A stretch of DNA of 64,000 nt from a bacterium (GCA_905221455.1 CAJNDF010000005.1:93011-157010), one strand, 5' to 3'; positions 27,860 through 37,513 are shown, counted from the first letter of the stretch. The notes: generated from the letters alone by a model not told the origin. A program made the numbers and translations.

Positions 27860-28491
27860 GAGTTAGAAATCGTAAAGGGGCGACAGAATTACTAGAGGCA
27901 AATCCCCAGTATGTGGTCCTCAATCCCTTGGAAGCCAAGGGAAAATGGCGGGACTTGTTTGGAAATGATAATCCCATTCATGTGGAAGTAGGGAGTGGAA
28001 AGGGTGCCTTTGTTTCAGGTATGGCCAAACAAAACCCTGATATTAACTATATCGGGATTGATATTCAAAAGTCTGTTTTGAGTTACGCTTTGGACAAGGT
28101 GCTTGAAGTTGGAGTGCCTAATATCAAGCTTTTGTGGGTAGATGGTTCTGATTTGACAGACTACTTTGAAGATGGTGAGATCGATCGTTTGTATCTGAAC
28201 TTTTCAGATCCATGGCCTAAAAAACGCCATGAAAAGCGTCGCTTGACCTACAAGACCTTCTTGGATACCTTCAAGCGCATCTTACCTGAAAATGGAGAAA
28301 TTCATTTCAAGACGGATAACCGTGGCTTATTTGAGTATAGCCTAGTGAGTTTTTCTCAGTATGGTATGAAGCTCAACGGTGTCTGGCTAGACTTGCATGC
28401 TAGTGATTTTGAAGGCAATGTCATGACAGAATACGAGCAAAAATTCTCAAACAAGGGTCAAGTTATCTACCGAGTTGAGGCAGAATTTTAA
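27856..28491 (+). CDS. trmB: tRNA (guanine-46-N7)-methyltransferase
   Basis: TrmB methylates G46 in the tRNA variable loop using S-adenosylmethionine. The 211 residues include [10 protein letters not shown] (about 43-52, AdoMet binding), [12 protein letters not shown], and the tRNA-binding stretch [17 protein letters not shown] (about 115-131). The start at 27856 ([13 protein letters not shown]) overlaps the ccrZ stop as ATGA; a longer in-frame option would lie inside ccrZ. It is cotranscribed with ccrZ. Confidence 0.95.
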   Translation: MRVRNRKGATELLEANPQYVVLNPLEAKGKWRDLFGNDNPIHVEVGSGKGAFVSGMAKQNPDINYIGIDIQKSVLSYALDKVLEVGVPNIKLLWVDGSDLTDYFEDGEIDRLYLNFSDPWPKKRHEKRRLTYKTFLDTFKRILPENGEIHFKTDNRGLFEYSLVSFSQYGMKLNGVWLDLHASDFEGNVMTEYEQKFSNKGQVIYRVEAEF

Positions 28492-28528
28492 GAAATAGCC
28501 TGAAATCAGGCGGTATAAGTGCTTTTGC

Positions 28529-28557
28529 TTTACATAAGTTGGCAAACGTGCTATACT
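28529..28557 (+). promoter_or_regulatory. rimP-nusA-infB operon promoter
   Basis: TTTACA (28529-28534), a 17-base spacer and TATACT (28552-28557) with an extended TGC. A GAGGCG/CGCCTC leader hairpin follows at 28580-28603. Confidence 0.72.
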
Positions 28558-28617
28558 AAGAGTAAGAATATGAGAAAGTGAGGCGGGGAAATATCTTCGC
28601 CTCTTGCTTATGAGGAG

Positions 28618-29097
28618 GTGGACGCAATCGCAACAATCGTAGAATTAGTCAGAGAAGTTGTAGAACCTGTCATCCAAGCACCTTTTGAACTCGTGGATAT
28701 CGAGTATGGAAAGATTGGCAGTGACATGATTCTCAGTATTTTTGTAGATAAACCTGAAGGAATTACCTTGAACGACACGGCAGACTTGACAGAAATTATC
28801 AGTCCTGTCCTAGACACCATCAAGCCAGATCCCTTCCCAGAACAATATTTCCTAGAAATTACCAGTCCAGGCTTGGAACGTCCTTTGAAAACCAAGGATG
28901 CCGTTGCTGGAGCGGTTGGGAAATACATCCATGTCGGGCTCTACCAAGCTATCGATAAGCAAAAGGTCTTTGAAGGAACCTTGTTGGCCTTCGAAGAGGA
29001 TGAGTTGACCATGGAATATATGGACAAGACACGTAAGAAAACTGTCCAAATTCCATACAGTTTAGTATCAAAAGCACGTTTAGCAGTTAAATTATAG
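28618..29097 (+). CDS. rimP: Ribosome maturation factor RimP
   Basis: RimP assists 30S subunit maturation. The 159-residue form starts with a GTG at 28618 ([19 protein letters not shown]). Family features are [26 protein letters not shown] (about 80-93) and a C-terminal Sm-like domain. The start is uncertain: AGGAGGTG (28613-28620) overlaps this GTG, while an ATC at 28627 sits at ideal spacing and would give a protein three residues shorter. It opens the nusA-infB operon. Confidence 0.9.
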   Translation: MDAIATIVELVREVVEPVIQAPFELVDIEYGKIGSDMILSIFVDKPEGITLNDTADLTEIISPVLDTIKPDPFPEQYFLEITSPGLERPLKTKDAVAGAVGKYIHVGLYQAIDKQKVFEGTLLAFEEDELTMEYMDKTRKKTVQIPYSLVSKARLAVKL

Positions 29098-29140
29098 AAA
29101 AAGAAAGGATAGCTTTTGAGGATTCAAAAGTGAAGAAAAC

Positions 29141-30277
29141 ATGAGTAAAGAAATGCTAGAGGCCTTCCGCATTTTGGAAGAAGACAAGGGAATCAAAAAA
29201 GAAGATATCATCGACGCAGTAGTAGAGTCGCTTCGTTCCGCTTATCGCAGACGCTATGGTCAATCAGACAGCGTAGCTATTGACTTCAACGAAAAAACAG
29301 GTGACTTTACAGTTTATACTGTCCGTGAAGTTGTTGATGAAGTATTTGATAGCCGTTTGGAAATCAGCTTGAAAGATGCTCTTGCCATTAATTCAGCCTA
29401 TGAGCTTGGTGACAAAATCAAGTTTGAAGAAGCACCTGCTGAGTTTGGTCGTGTAGCAGCCCAATCTGCCAAACAAACCATCATGGAAAAAATGCGCAAG
29501 CAAACCCGTGCCATCACTTATAATACTTATAAAGAACATGAGCAAGAAATCATGTCAGGTACTGTAGAACGCTTTGACAACCGCTTCATCTATGTCAACC
29601 TTGGTAGCATTGAAGCCCAATTGTCAAAACAAGACCAAATTCCTGGAGAAGTTTTTGCTTCTCACGACCGTATCGAAGTATATGTTTACAAGGTTGAAGA
29701 CAATCCTCGTGGTGTGAATGTCTTTGTTAGCCGTAGCCACCCAGAAATGATCAAACGCTTGATGGAGCAAGAAATTCCAGAAGTTTATGACGGAACGGTT
29801 GAAATCATGAGCGTGGCCCGTGAAGCTGGTGACCGTACGAAGGTTGCAGTTCGTAGCCACAATCCAAACGTGGATGCTATCGGTACAATCGTTGGACGTG
29901 GTGGTGCTAATATCAAGAAGATTACCAGCAAATTCCACCCAGCTCGCTACGATGCTAAGAATGACCGCATGGTACCAATCGAAGAAAATATCGACGTTAT
30001 CGAGTGGGTAGCAGATCCAGCCGAATTTATTTACAATGCCATCGCTCCTGCTGAAGTTGACCAAGTTATCTTTGACGAAAACGACAGCAAGCGTGCCTTG
30101 GTAGTTGTTCCAGATAACAAGCTTTCTCTTGCTATCGGTCGTCGTGGACAAAACGTTCGCTTGGCAGCTCACTTGACTGGTTACCGTATCGATATCAAGT
30201 CTGCTAGCGAATTTGAAGCCATGGAAGACGCTGCTTCAGTAGATTTGGAAGCAGAAAACGATACTGTAGAAGAATAA
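29141..30277 (+). CDS. nusA: Transcription termination/antitermination protein NusA
   Basis: NusA binds RNA polymerase and nascent RNA and modulates pausing, termination and antitermination. The N-terminal RNAP-binding domain is at about 1-125, S1 at about 130-200 and two KH domains at about 200-345 (IVGRGGANIKKI; LAIGRRGQNVRLAAHLTGYRIDI). A short acidic tail follows. Length 378 is standard for Firmicutes without the acidic-repeat extension. The order rimP-nusA-ylxR-ylxQ-infB is conserved. Confidence 0.96.
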   Translation: MSKEMLEAFRILEEDKGIKKEDIIDAVVESLRSAYRRRYGQSDSVAIDFNEKTGDFTVYTVREVVDEVFDSRLEISLKDALAINSAYELGDKIKFEEAPAEFGRVAAQSAKQTIMEKMRKQTRAITYNTYKEHEQEIMSGTVERFDNRFIYVNLGSIEAQLSKQDQIPGEVFASHDRIEVYVYKVEDNPRGVNVFVSRSHPEMIKRLMEQEIPEVYDGTVEIMSVAREAGDRTKVAVRSHNPNVDAIGTIVGRGGANIKKITSKFHPARYDAKNDRMVPIEENIDVIEWVADPAEFIYNAIAPAEVDQVIFDENDSKRALVVVPDNKLSLAIGRRGQNVRLAAHLTGYRIDIKSASEFEAMEDAASVDLEAENDTVEE

Positions 30278-30298
30278 AAGCTGCTAGAGGAGGGAAAG

Positions 30299-30592
30299 AT
30301 GAAAACGAGAAAAATCCCTTTGCGCAAGTCTGTTGTCTCTAATGAAGTGATTGATAAGCGTGATTTGCTCCGTATTGTCAAGAACAAGGAAGGACAAGTC
30401 TTTATTGATCCTACGGGCAAGGCCAATGGCCGCGGCGCTTATATCAAATTAGACAATGCAGAAGCCCTAGAGGCGAAAAAGAAGAAGGTCTTTAACCGTA
30501 GCTTTAGCATGGAAGTGGAAGAAAGCTTTTATGACGAGTTGATCGCCTATGTGGATCACAAAGTGAAAAGAAGAGAGTTAGGACTTGAATAA
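30299..30592 (+). CDS. ylxR: YlxR/RnpM family nucleic-acid-binding protein
   Basis: A 97-residue basic protein with the DUF448 signature RKIPLRKSVVSNEV, followed by RIVKNKEGQVFIDPTGKANGRGAYI (about 27-51). The B. subtilis orthologue was reported to modulate RNase P and was renamed RnpM. GAGGAGGGAAAG precedes the ATG. Its 3' end overlaps ylxQ by eight bases. Confidence 0.9.
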   Translation: MKTRKIPLRKSVVSNEVIDKRDLLRIVKNKEGQVFIDPTGKANGRGAYIKLDNAEALEAKKKKVFNRSFSMEVEESFYDELIAYVDHKVKRRELGLE

Positions 30593-30884
30593 GCAAAAGA
30601 TAAGCAATCTCTTGGGACTCGCTCAGCGAGCAGGCCGAATCACATCGGGTGAAGAATTGGTAGTCAAGGCCATTCAAGACGGCAAGGCCAAGTTGGTCTT
30701 TCTAGCCCATGATGCTGGACCCAATCTGACCAAGAAGATTCAAGATAAAAGTCACTATTATCAAGTAGAAATTGTAACCGTGTTTTCAACACTGGAATTA
30801 AGCATAGCAGTCGGGAAATCAAGAAAGGTTTTGGCTGTGACAGATGCTGGATTTACAAAGAAAATGAGGTCTCTTATGGAATAG
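30585..30884 (+). CDS. ylxQ: L7Ae-family ribosomal protein-like YlxQ
   Basis: A 99-residue L7Ae/L30e/S12e-fold protein: [42 protein letters not shown] is the family core, predicted to bind kink-turn RNA. The start is a TTG at 30585, overlapping the ylxR stop; an ATG alternative is not available near the N-terminus. It lies between ylxR and infB in the translation operon. The cellular target is unknown. Confidence 0.87.
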   Translation: MNKQKISNLLGLAQRAGRITSGEELVVKAIQDGKAKLVFLAHDAGPNLTKKIQDKSHYYQVEIVTVFSTLELSIAVGKSRKVLAVTDAGFTKKMRSLME

Positions 30885-30900
30885 AAGAGGAGGACATGAT

Positions 30901-33702
30901 TTGTCTAAGAAAAGATTGTACGAAATCGCAAAAGAACTTGGAAAAGAAAGTAAAGAAGTTGTAGCGCGTGCAAAAGAGTTGGGCTTGGATGTGAAAAGCC
31001 ACTCATCAAGTGTGGAAGAAGCTGTCGCTGCAAAAATCGCTGCTAGCTTTAAGTCTGCAGTTACTCCGAAATCAGAAGAAAAATCGGTAGCACCAAAAGC
31101 AAGTGCAGAAAAGAAAGCCGAAAAATCTGAGCCAGCTAAACCAGCTGTAGCCAAGGAAGAGGCAAAAGCGGCTGAGCCAGTCGTTCCTAAAACAGAAAAA
31201 GTAGCAGCTAAACCGCAAAGCCGTAATTTCAAGGCTGAGCGTGAAGCCCGTGCCAAAGAGCAGGCAGAGCGACGTAAGCAAAATAAGGGCAATGACCGTG
31301 ACCAACAACAAAACGGCAACCGTCAGAAAAACGACGGCCGTAATGGTGGAAAACAAGGTCAAGGCAACCGCGACAACCGTCGCTTTAATGATCAAGCTAA
31401 AAAACATCAAGGTCAGCAAAATCGTGGAAACGATCGCCGTCAGCAAGAGGACAAACGTCCAAATCAAGCGGCTCCACGCATTGACTTTAAAGCCCGTGCA
31501 GCGGCATTGAAAGCAGAGCAAAATGCAGAGTACGCTCGTTCAAGCGAGGAACGTTTCAAGCAGACTCAGGCTGCCAAAGAAGCCTTGGCTCAAGCTAACA
31601 AACGCAAGGAACCAGAGGAAATCTTTGAAGAGGTTGCTAAGTTAGCTGAACAAGCGCAACAAGCACAGCAAGTTCAAGCAGTGGTTGAAGTCGTCCCTGA
31701 GAAAAAAGAACCTGCAGTGGATACACGTCGTAAAAAACAAGCTCGACCAGACAAAAATCGTGACGATTATGATCACGAAGAAGATGGTCCTAGAAAACAA
31801 CAAAAGAATCGAAGTAGTCAAAATCAAGTGAGAAATCAAAAGAATAGTAACTGGAATAACAACAAAAAGAATAAAAAAGGCAATAACAAGAACAACCGTA
31901 ATCAGGCTCCAAAACCTGTTACAGAACGTAAATTCCATGAATTGCCAACAGAATTTGAATATACAGATGGTATGACCGTTGCGGAAATCGCAAAACGTAT
32001 CAAACGTGAACCAGCTGAAATCGTTAAGAAACTCTTTATGATGGGTGTCATGGCCACACAAAACCAATCCTTGGATGGGGAAACCATTGAACTCCTCATG
32101 GTGGATTATGGTATCGAAGCCAAACAAAAGGTTGAAGTGGATAATGCCGACATCGAACGTTTCTTTGTCGAAGATGGTTATCTCAATGAAGATGAATTGG
32201 TTGAGCGTCCACCAGTTGTAACTATCATGGGACACGTTGACCATGGTAAGACAACCCTCCTAGATACCCTTCGTAATTCTCGTGTTGCAACAGGTGAAGC
32301 AGGTGGTATCACTCAGCATATCGGTGCTTACCAAATCGTGGAAAATGGCAAGAAGATTACCTTCCTTGATACACCAGGACACGCGGCCTTTACATCGATG
32401 CGTGCGCGTGGTGCATCTGTTACCGATATTACCATCTTGGTCGTTGCAGCCGACGACGGGGTTATGCCTCAGACTATTGAAGCCATCAACCACTCAAAAG
32501 CGGCCAACGTTCCAATTATCGTAGCTATCAACAAGATTGATAAACCAGGTGCCAACCCAGAACGCGTTATCGGTGAATTGGCAGAGCATGGGGTTATGTC
32601 AACAGCTTGGGGTGGAGATTCTGAATTTGTTGAAATCTCAGCTAAATTCAACCAAAACATTGAAGAATTGTTGGAAACAGTCCTTCTTGTGGCTGAAATC
32701 CAAGAACTCAAGGCAGATCCAACAGTTCGTGCGATCGGTACAGTTATCGAAGCTCGCTTGGATAAAGGAAAAGGTGCGGTCGCAACCCTTCTTGTACAAC
32801 AAGGTACCTTGAATGTCCAAGACCCAATCGTTGTCGGAAATACCTTCGGTCGTGTCCGTGCTATGACCAATGACCTTGGTCGTCGTGTTAAGGTTGCAGG
32901 TCCATCAACACCAGTTTCAATCACAGGTTTGAACGAAGCGCCAATGGCAGGTGACCACTTTGCCGTTTACGAAGATGAAAAATCTGCGCGTGCAGCGGGT
33001 GAAGAGCGTGCCAAACGTGCCCTTATGAAACAACGTCAAGCTACCCAACGTGTCAGCCTTGAAAACCTCTTTGATACGCTTAAAGCTGGTGAACTCAAAT
33101 CAGTTAACGTTATCATTAAGGCCGACGTACAAGGTTCTGTTGAAGCCCTCTCTGCATCACTTCAAAAGATCGACGTAGAAGGTGTCAAAGTGACTATCGT
33201 CCACTCAGCAGTCGGTGCTATCAATGAATCTGACGTGACCCTTGCCGAAGCTTCAAATGCTTTCATCGTTGGTTTCAACGTACGCCCTACACCACAAGCT
33301 CGTCAACAAGCAGAAGCTGACGATGTGGAAATCCGTCTCCACAGCATTATCTACAAGGTTATCGAAGAGATGGAAGAAGCTATGAAAGGGATGCTTGACC
33401 CAGAATTTGAAGAAAAAGTTATCGGTGAAGCAGTTATCCGTGAAACCTTCAAGGTGTCTAAAGTGGGAACCATCGGTGGATTTATGGTTATCAACGGTAA
33501 AGTTACCCGTGACTCTAAAGTCCGTGTTATCCGTGACGGTGTTGTTATCTATGATGGCGAACTCGCAAGCTTGAAACACTACAAAGACGACGTCAAAGAA
33601 GTTACAAACGGTCGTGAAGGTGGATTGATGATTGATGGCTACAATGATATCAAGACTGATGATGTGATTGAGGCCTATGTCATGGAAGAAATTAAAAGAT
33701 AA
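30901..33702 (+). CDS. infB: Translation initiation factor IF-2
   Basis: IF-2 is the GTPase that recruits initiator tRNA and promotes subunit joining. The 933 residues comprise an N-terminal IF2_N module (1-50), a long low-complexity Lys/Gln/Asn-rich linker (about 60-350), a second IF2_N module (about 350-400) and the GTPase domain. GTPase motifs are GHVDHGKTT (about 442), DTPGH and NKIDKP. Domains II-IV follow to the end. The start is TTG at 30901 with AGGAGGACATGA upstream; a nearby ATG is out of frame. Confidence 0.97.
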   Translation: MSKKRLYEIAKELGKESKEVVARAKELGLDVKSHSSSVEEAVAAKIAASFKSAVTPKSEEKSVAPKASAEKKAEKSEPAKPAVAKEEAKAAEPVVPKTEKVAAKPQSRNFKAEREARAKEQAERRKQNKGNDRDQQQNGNRQKNDGRNGGKQGQGNRDNRRFNDQAKKHQGQQNRGNDRRQQEDKRPNQAAPRIDFKARAAALKAEQNAEYARSSEERFKQTQAAKEALAQANKRKEPEEIFEEVAKLAEQAQQAQQVQAVVEVVPEKKEPAVDTRRKKQARPDKNRDDYDHEEDGPRKQQKNRSSQNQVRNQKNSNWNNNKKNKKGNNKNNRNQAPKPVTERKFHELPTEFEYTDGMTVAEIAKRIKREPAEIVKKLFMMGVMATQNQSLDGETIELLMVDYGIEAKQKVEVDNADIERFFVEDGYLNEDELVERPPVVTIMGHVDHGKTTLLDTLRNSRVATGEAGGITQHIGAYQIVENGKKITFLDTPGHAAFTSMRARGASVTDITILVVAADDGVMPQTIEAINHSKAANVPIIVAINKIDKPGANPERVIGELAEHGVMSTAWGGDSEFVEISAKFNQNIEELLETVLLVAEIQELKADPTVRAIGTVIEARLDKGKGAVATLLVQQGTLNVQDPIVVGNTFGRVRAMTNDLGRRVKVAGPSTPVSITGLNEAPMAGDHFAVYEDEKSARAAGEERAKRALMKQRQATQRVSLENLFDTLKAGELKSVNVIIKADVQGSVEALSASLQKIDVEGVKVTIVHSAVGAINESDVTLAEASNAFIVGFNVRPTPQARQQAEADDVEIRLHSIIYKVIEEMEEAMKGMLDPEFEEKVIGEAVIRETFKVSKVGTIGGFMVINGKVTRDSKVRVIRDGVVIYDGELASLKHYKDDVKEVTNGREGGLMIDGYNDIKTDDVIEAYVMEEIKR

Positions 33703-33952
33703 GATTTTTGCTCCTTTCTTAGGTGGTGAGGGACGCAAGCAAACCGATGGTTTCATTGCTTATTTTTGAGCCTAGTGTCTCAAAAATCCCCTGTGATGGG
33801 ACTGATAAATCAGTTCCATCACTTTCACCACAGCGAAAGAAGCAGGTGAGTTCAAATTGCACTTCGTTTTAATTTGAACTGAAAATCAATAAGTTTAAAA
33901 ATAGCTAGGTCTGCTGGCCTAGCTTTTGGTTCAAAGTAGAGAAAGGAATATC
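33703..33952. other. Hairpin-rich intergenic region between infB and rbfA
   Basis: This 250-base gap holds at least four inverted repeats. TTTTTGAG/CTCAAAAA lies at 33763-33786. A 14-bp stem GTGATGGGACTGAT/ATCAGTTCCATCAC with a two-base loop lies at 33793-33822. GTTCAAATT/AATTTGAAC lies at 33850-33879, and AGCTAGG/CCTAGCT with a T run at 33903-33928. A flanking GTGGTGA/TCACCAC pair (33723, 33825) could enclose the first two. It may be a repeat insertion plus a terminator or attenuator before rbfA. Confidence 0.55.
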
Positions 33953-34303
33953 ATGGCAAATCATTTCCGTACGGATCGTGTGGGCATGGAAATCAAGCGT
34001 GAAGTCAATGAGATTTTGCAAAAGAAAGTCCGTGATCCGCGTGTCCAAGGCGTGACCATCACAGATGTTCAGATGCTGGGTGACTTGTCTGTTGCCAAGG
34101 TTTACTACACCATTTTGAGTAACCTTGCTTCAGATAATCAAAAAGCCCAAATCGGGCTTGAAAAAGCAACTGGTACCATCAAACGTGAACTTGGTCGCAA
34201 TTTGAAATTGTACAAAATCCCAGATTTGACCTTCGTCAAAGACGAATCCATCGAATATGGAAACAAGATTGACGAAATGCTACGCAATCTGGATAAGAAT
34301 TAA
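33953..34303 (+). CDS. rbfA: Ribosome-binding factor A
   Basis: RbfA binds the 30S subunit and helps 16S rRNA 5'-end maturation and cold adaptation. The 116-residue KH-type protein has the opening [18 protein letters not shown], the core [20 protein letters not shown] and the C-terminal [19 protein letters not shown]. The ATG at 33953 has GAAAGGAATATC upstream; an in-frame start at 33926 has none. It closes the infB operon but is separated from infB by a structured gap. Confidence 0.93.
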   Translation: MANHFRTDRVGMEIKREVNEILQKKVRDPRVQGVTITDVQMLGDLSVAKVYYTILSNLASDNQKAQIGLEKATGTIKRELGRNLKLYKIPDLTFVKDESIEYGNKIDEMLRNLDKN

Positions 34304-34452
34304 GAAAGAGGGGCAACCCTCTTTTTTGGTGAGGAAAAAGGCAATAAAACATGCTGGGGAATCTTTCTAGAGTTAAACATTATTAAAAAGCTTTATAAAA
34401 TTTAGATAGTGTGATATTATGAAATAAAGACACAAGAGGAAGAGGTATTTAT

Positions 34453-35232
34453 ATGGCTGAACAAGACTTAGCTATGCAAGTATTACAACAAGTGGTAAAA
34501 CTACCAGTTGTTAAGGTTGATCGTTCGAAATTTTTAGTGGATAAGTTTTCCAAAGAATTGGATCCACAGGACATTCCTACCTTATTAGAACAAGGCCCAA
34601 CGTCTCTCTTATCTCAAGAAACCTTAGATCGAGTGGCTAATGCCTGCATTAGGGATAATGTTTTATTGGCGAGTGGAACCTCTGTTTTGGCAGGGTTACC
34701 TGGAGGGATTGCTATGGCGATTACCATTCCAGCTGATGTGGCTCAATTTTATGGTTTCTCTCTGAAATTGGCTCAAGAATTAGGTTATATTTATGGTTAT
34801 GAGGATCTTTGGGCTTCGCGCGAGGAGTTGAGTGAAGATGCTCAAAATACCCTCTTGCTTTATCTAGGTGTCATGTTGGGTGTAAATGGAACCGCTGCTT
34901 TGCTACGTGCAGGTGGTATAACAATTGCCAAACAGGTAATGAAAACAGTACCTAATAAAGCTTTAACAAAGACGCTTTGGTACCCTATTTTGAAAAAAGT
35001 CTTAAGAATATTTGGTGTGAATCTTACCAAGGGAGGGTTGGCCAAAGGAATGGGGAAATTCATACCTATCTTGGGAGGTATCATTTCAGGTGGTTTAACC
35101 TTTGCAACTATGAAACCGATGGGTGAAAGCTTGCAGAAAGAATTGTCCAAACTAGTCAATTATAGTGAAGTTCAATATCAAGAAGATGTTGAAACAATCC
35201 GAAAAGAGGCTGAAATCATCGAAGGAGAGTAA
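34453..35232 (+). CDS. EcsC-like membrane-associated protein, function unknown
   Basis: A 259-residue protein whose central part (about 75-165 and 195-225) is hydrophobic and glycine/alanine-rich (ASGTSVLAGLPGGIAMAITIPADVAQFYGFSLKLAQELGYIYG). The phrase PADVAQFYGFSLKLAQELGYIYGYEDLW is reminiscent of EcsC-family proteins. The C-terminus (KFIPILGGIISGGLTFATMKPMGESL) again has a Gly-rich helix. GGAAGAGG lies upstream of the ATG. It is followed by two tiny coupled genes that look like partners. No function can be given. Confidence 0.6.
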   Translation: MAEQDLAMQVLQQVVKLPVVKVDRSKFLVDKFSKELDPQDIPTLLEQGPTSLLSQETLDRVANACIRDNVLLASGTSVLAGLPGGIAMAITIPADVAQFYGFSLKLAQELGYIYGYEDLWASREELSEDAQNTLLLYLGVMLGVNGTAALLRAGGITIAKQVMKTVPNKALTKTLWYPILKKVLRIFGVNLTKGGLAKGMGKFIPILGGIISGGLTFATMKPMGESLQKELSKLVNYSEVQYQEDVETIRKEAEIIEGE

Positions 35233-35233
35233 T

Positions 35234-35416
35234 ATGGGACTCATAAAAATTCTAGCTAAAACTTATGGGAATTACTTTTTGACCATGCAAGGTGTAAAAG
35301 TAATGAAAACGATAAAGAAAGATGACAATGTCGTTGTTGCTCTGGGGAAACTTTTTATTGCAGACAAGTTAATGGATACGGCTCGGTGGCTCATCAAGCC
35401 AGAGGAGAGAGAATGA
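35234..35416 (+). CDS. 60-residue conserved-looking protein after the EcsC-like gene
   Basis: The ATG at 35234, one base after the preceding stop and behind GAAGGAGAG, opens a 60-residue protein (MGLIKILAKTYGNYFLTMQ) that is amphipathic and basic, ending KPEERE. A longer in-frame version from 35165 would overlap the EcsC-like gene and lacks a ribosome site. Its stop overlaps the next start. The family is not recognised. Confidence 0.6.
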   Translation: MGLIKILAKTYGNYFLTMQGVKVMKTIKKDDNVVVALGKLFIADKLMDTARWLIKPEERE

Positions 35417-35565
35417 AATTTTTCTGGGGACTTCTTGCCATTATTTTTATCAAACCGATTATTGGAATTGTGAAATTCTTTTGGATGATCATCTCTTTTG
35501 CAGTCCAATTATTATTTTACAAGCTATTATTTAAGCTATTAGATTGGCTCTTTAAACTTTTTTAG
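35413..35565 (+). CDS. 50-residue hydrophobic membrane peptide
   Basis: This frame opens at ATGA overlapping the previous stop and follows AGAGGAGAGAGA, a good ribosome site. The 50-residue product (MKFFWGLLAIIFIKPIIGI) is almost entirely hydrophobic and aromatic, with lysines spaced through it, ending LLDWLFKLF. It could be a membrane partner of the two upstream genes. A terminator follows 20 bases later, defining a three-gene unit from 34453. Confidence 0.6.
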   Translation: MKFFWGLLAIIFIKPIIGIVKFFWMIISFAVQLLFYKLLFKLLDWLFKLF

Positions 35566-35587
35566 TCCGTAATTCAGATTTCAGAGA

Positions 35588-35616
35588 ACTAGCAAGGTAT
35601 GTACTGCTAGTTTTTT
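35588..35616 (+). terminator. Terminator after the EcsC-like unit
   Basis: ACTAGCA / TGCTAGT stem with a 10-base loop, followed by TTTTTT. Confidence 0.85.
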
Positions 35617-35681
35617 ATTCACTTTCCATATGGTATAATATAAGCAGTAAAATCATTTTAGAACATTCAGTGGAGGTCGTC

Positions 35682-35915
35682 ATGGACAATATCATCGATG
35701 TGTCAATTCCTGTTGCAGAAGTGGTGGATAAGCATCCAGAAGTCTTGGAAATCCTAGTGGAGCTCGGTTTTAAACCTCTAGCCAATCCCTTGATGCGTAA
35801 CACAGTCGGTCGCAAAGTATCGCTTAAGCAGGGTTCTAAGCTTGAAGGAACTCCTATGGATAAGATTGTCCGCACACTGGAAGCAAATGGCTACGAAGTA
35901 ATTGGATTAGACTAA
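35682..35915 (+). CDS. DUF1858 domain protein
   Basis: A 77-residue protein matching the DUF1858 pattern: IDVSIPVAEVVDKHPEVLEILVELGFKPLANPLMRNTVGRKVSL. Such domains are found alone or fused to redox and hemerythrin-like proteins. The ATG follows GTGGAGGTCGTC. It overlaps the following DUF438/hemerythrin gene by one base, so the two probably act together, perhaps in nitric oxide or iron-sulfur stress handling (inference). Confidence 0.8.
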   Translation: MDNIIDVSIPVAEVVDKHPEVLEILVELGFKPLANPLMRNTVGRKVSLKQGSKLEGTPMDKIVRTLEANGYEVIGLD

Positions 35916-37249
35916 TGGCAGATGAACGGATTCATATCCTACGGGATATTTTGTTAGAATTGCATAATGGCGCCTCTCCTGAGTCGGTTCAAGAGCGCTT
36001 TGATGCGACCTTTACAGGTGTGTCAGCCATCGAGATTTCCCTTATGGAGCACGAGCTGATGAACTCAGACTCAGGTGTCACTTTTGAAGATGTCATGGAA
36101 CTCTGTGATGTTCATGCCAATCTTTTTAAAAATGCTGTTAAGGGCGTTGAAGTTGCAGATACCGAACACCCTGGCCACCCAGTTCGCATCTTCAAGGATG
36201 AAAATCTGGCACTCCGCGCTGCCTTGATTCGCGTTCGGAGATTGTTAGATACCTATGAGTCTATGGAAGATGAAGAAATGCTTGCTGAGATGCGCAAGGG
36301 CTTGGTCCGTCAAATGGGCCTTGTGGGTCAATTTGACATCCACTACCAGCGTAAGGAAGAACTTTTTTTCCCCATCATGGAGCGCTATGGACACGATTCA
36401 CCTCCTAAGGTCATGTGGGGAGTGGATGACCAGATCAGGGAGCTCTTTCAGACAGCCCTAGCGACAGCTAAGTCATTACCAGAAGTGCCGATTTCTAAAG
36501 TAAAAGAAGATTTTGAATCCTTTGCGACAGAGTTTGAAAGTATGATTTTCAAGGAAGAGTCCATCCTCCTCATGATTCTCCTTGAGTCCTTCACCCAAGA
36601 TGACTGGCTTCAGATTGCGGAGGAGAGTGATGCTTATGGCTATGCCATCATCCGTCCGTCTGAAAAATGGGTGCCAGAAAGACAGAGTTTTGTTGAGGAA
36701 AAGAGCGCAGAGGAGTCTGTACAGCTAGATACGGCAGAGGGGCAAGTTCAGCAAGTTATCGATACACCAGAAGGCCAGTTTACTATTACCTTTACTCCTA
36801 AGGAAAAGGAAGCGGTGCTGGATCGCCATAGTCAACAGGCTTTTGGCAATGGTTATCTCTCAGTCGAGCAGGCCAATCTCATCCTCAATCACCTCCCTAT
36901 GGAGATTACCTTTGTCAATAAAGACGATATTTTCCAGTATTACAATGACAATGTGCCAGCTGATGAGATGATTTTCAAACGGACACCGTCCCAAGTCGGG
37001 CGTAATGTTGAACTCTGTCATCCGCCTAAGTACTTGGACAAGGTCAAGACCATCATGAAGGGGCTTCGTGAAGGAGTCAAGGACAAGTATGAAATGTGGT
37101 TCAAGTCTGAGTCGCGAGGCAAGTTTGTCCACATCACCTATGCCGCAGTACACGATGAAAACGGTGAATTCCAAGGAGTGCTGGAGTATGTTCAGGATAT
37201 CCAGCCCTACCGTGAGATTGACACGGACTATTTCCGTGGATTAGAATAA
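35915..37249 (+). CDS. DUF438 / hemerythrin / PAS domain protein
   Basis: A 444-residue multidomain cytosolic protein. The N-terminal DUF438 (about 1-85, ERIHILRDILLELHNG) is followed by a hemerythrin-like four-helix domain (about 85-235). Metal-ligand-type residues there include EHPGHPVRIFKDEN, FDIHYQRKEELFFP and FKEESILL. A PAS domain comes last (about 315-440, LNHLPMEITFVNKDDIFQYYNDN). This layout is shared with proteins proposed to handle di-iron or NO-linked repair, but function is not established. It is coupled to the DUF1858 gene and followed by a DUF1912 gene. Confidence 0.83.
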   Translation: MADERIHILRDILLELHNGASPESVQERFDATFTGVSAIEISLMEHELMNSDSGVTFEDVMELCDVHANLFKNAVKGVEVADTEHPGHPVRIFKDENLALRAALIRVRRLLDTYESMEDEEMLAEMRKGLVRQMGLVGQFDIHYQRKEELFFPIMERYGHDSPPKVMWGVDDQIRELFQTALATAKSLPEVPISKVKEDFESFATEFESMIFKEESILLMILLESFTQDDWLQIAEESDAYGYAIIRPSEKWVPERQSFVEEKSAEESVQLDTAEGQVQQVIDTPEGQFTITFTPKEKEAVLDRHSQQAFGNGYLSVEQANLILNHLPMEITFVNKDDIFQYYNDNVPADEMIFKRTPSQVGRNVELCHPPKYLDKVKTIMKGLREGVKDKYEMWFKSESRGKFVHITYAAVHDENGEFQGVLEYVQDIQPYREIDTDYFRGLE

Positions 37250-37258
37250 GGAGAAAAA

Positions 37259-37513
37259 ATGAGTTACGAACAAGAATTTATGAAGGAATTTGAAGCTTGG
37301 GTCAATACCCAGATTATGATCAACGACATGGCGCACAAGGAAAGCCAAAAAGTCTACGAAGAAGACCAAGACGAACGTGCCAAAGATGCCATGATCCGCT
37401 ACGAAAGCCGCTTGGATGCTTATCAGTTCTTGCTTGGTAAGTTTGAAAATTTCAAGGCAGGCAAGGGATTCCATGATTTGCCAGAAGGCTTGTTTGGTGA
37501 GCGAAATTATTAA
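37259..37513 (+). CDS. DUF1912 family protein
   Basis: An 84-residue acidic, helical, cytosolic protein (MSYEQEFMKEFEAWVNTQIMIND), conserved in streptococci as DUF1912. It starts 9 bases after the hemerythrin gene behind AAGGAGAAAA, so it is the third member of that operon. The function is unknown. Confidence 0.72.
   Translation: MSYEQEFMKEFEAWVNTQIMINDMAHKESQKVYEEDQDERAKDAMIRYESRLDAYQFLLGKFENFKAGKGFHDLPEGLFGERNY

Noticed and set aside
29624..30172. 182-codon minus-strand open frame opposite nusA
   Set aside because: Composition is cysteine/phenylalanine/histidine-rich with no motif and no ribosome site; it is a mirror of nusA codons.
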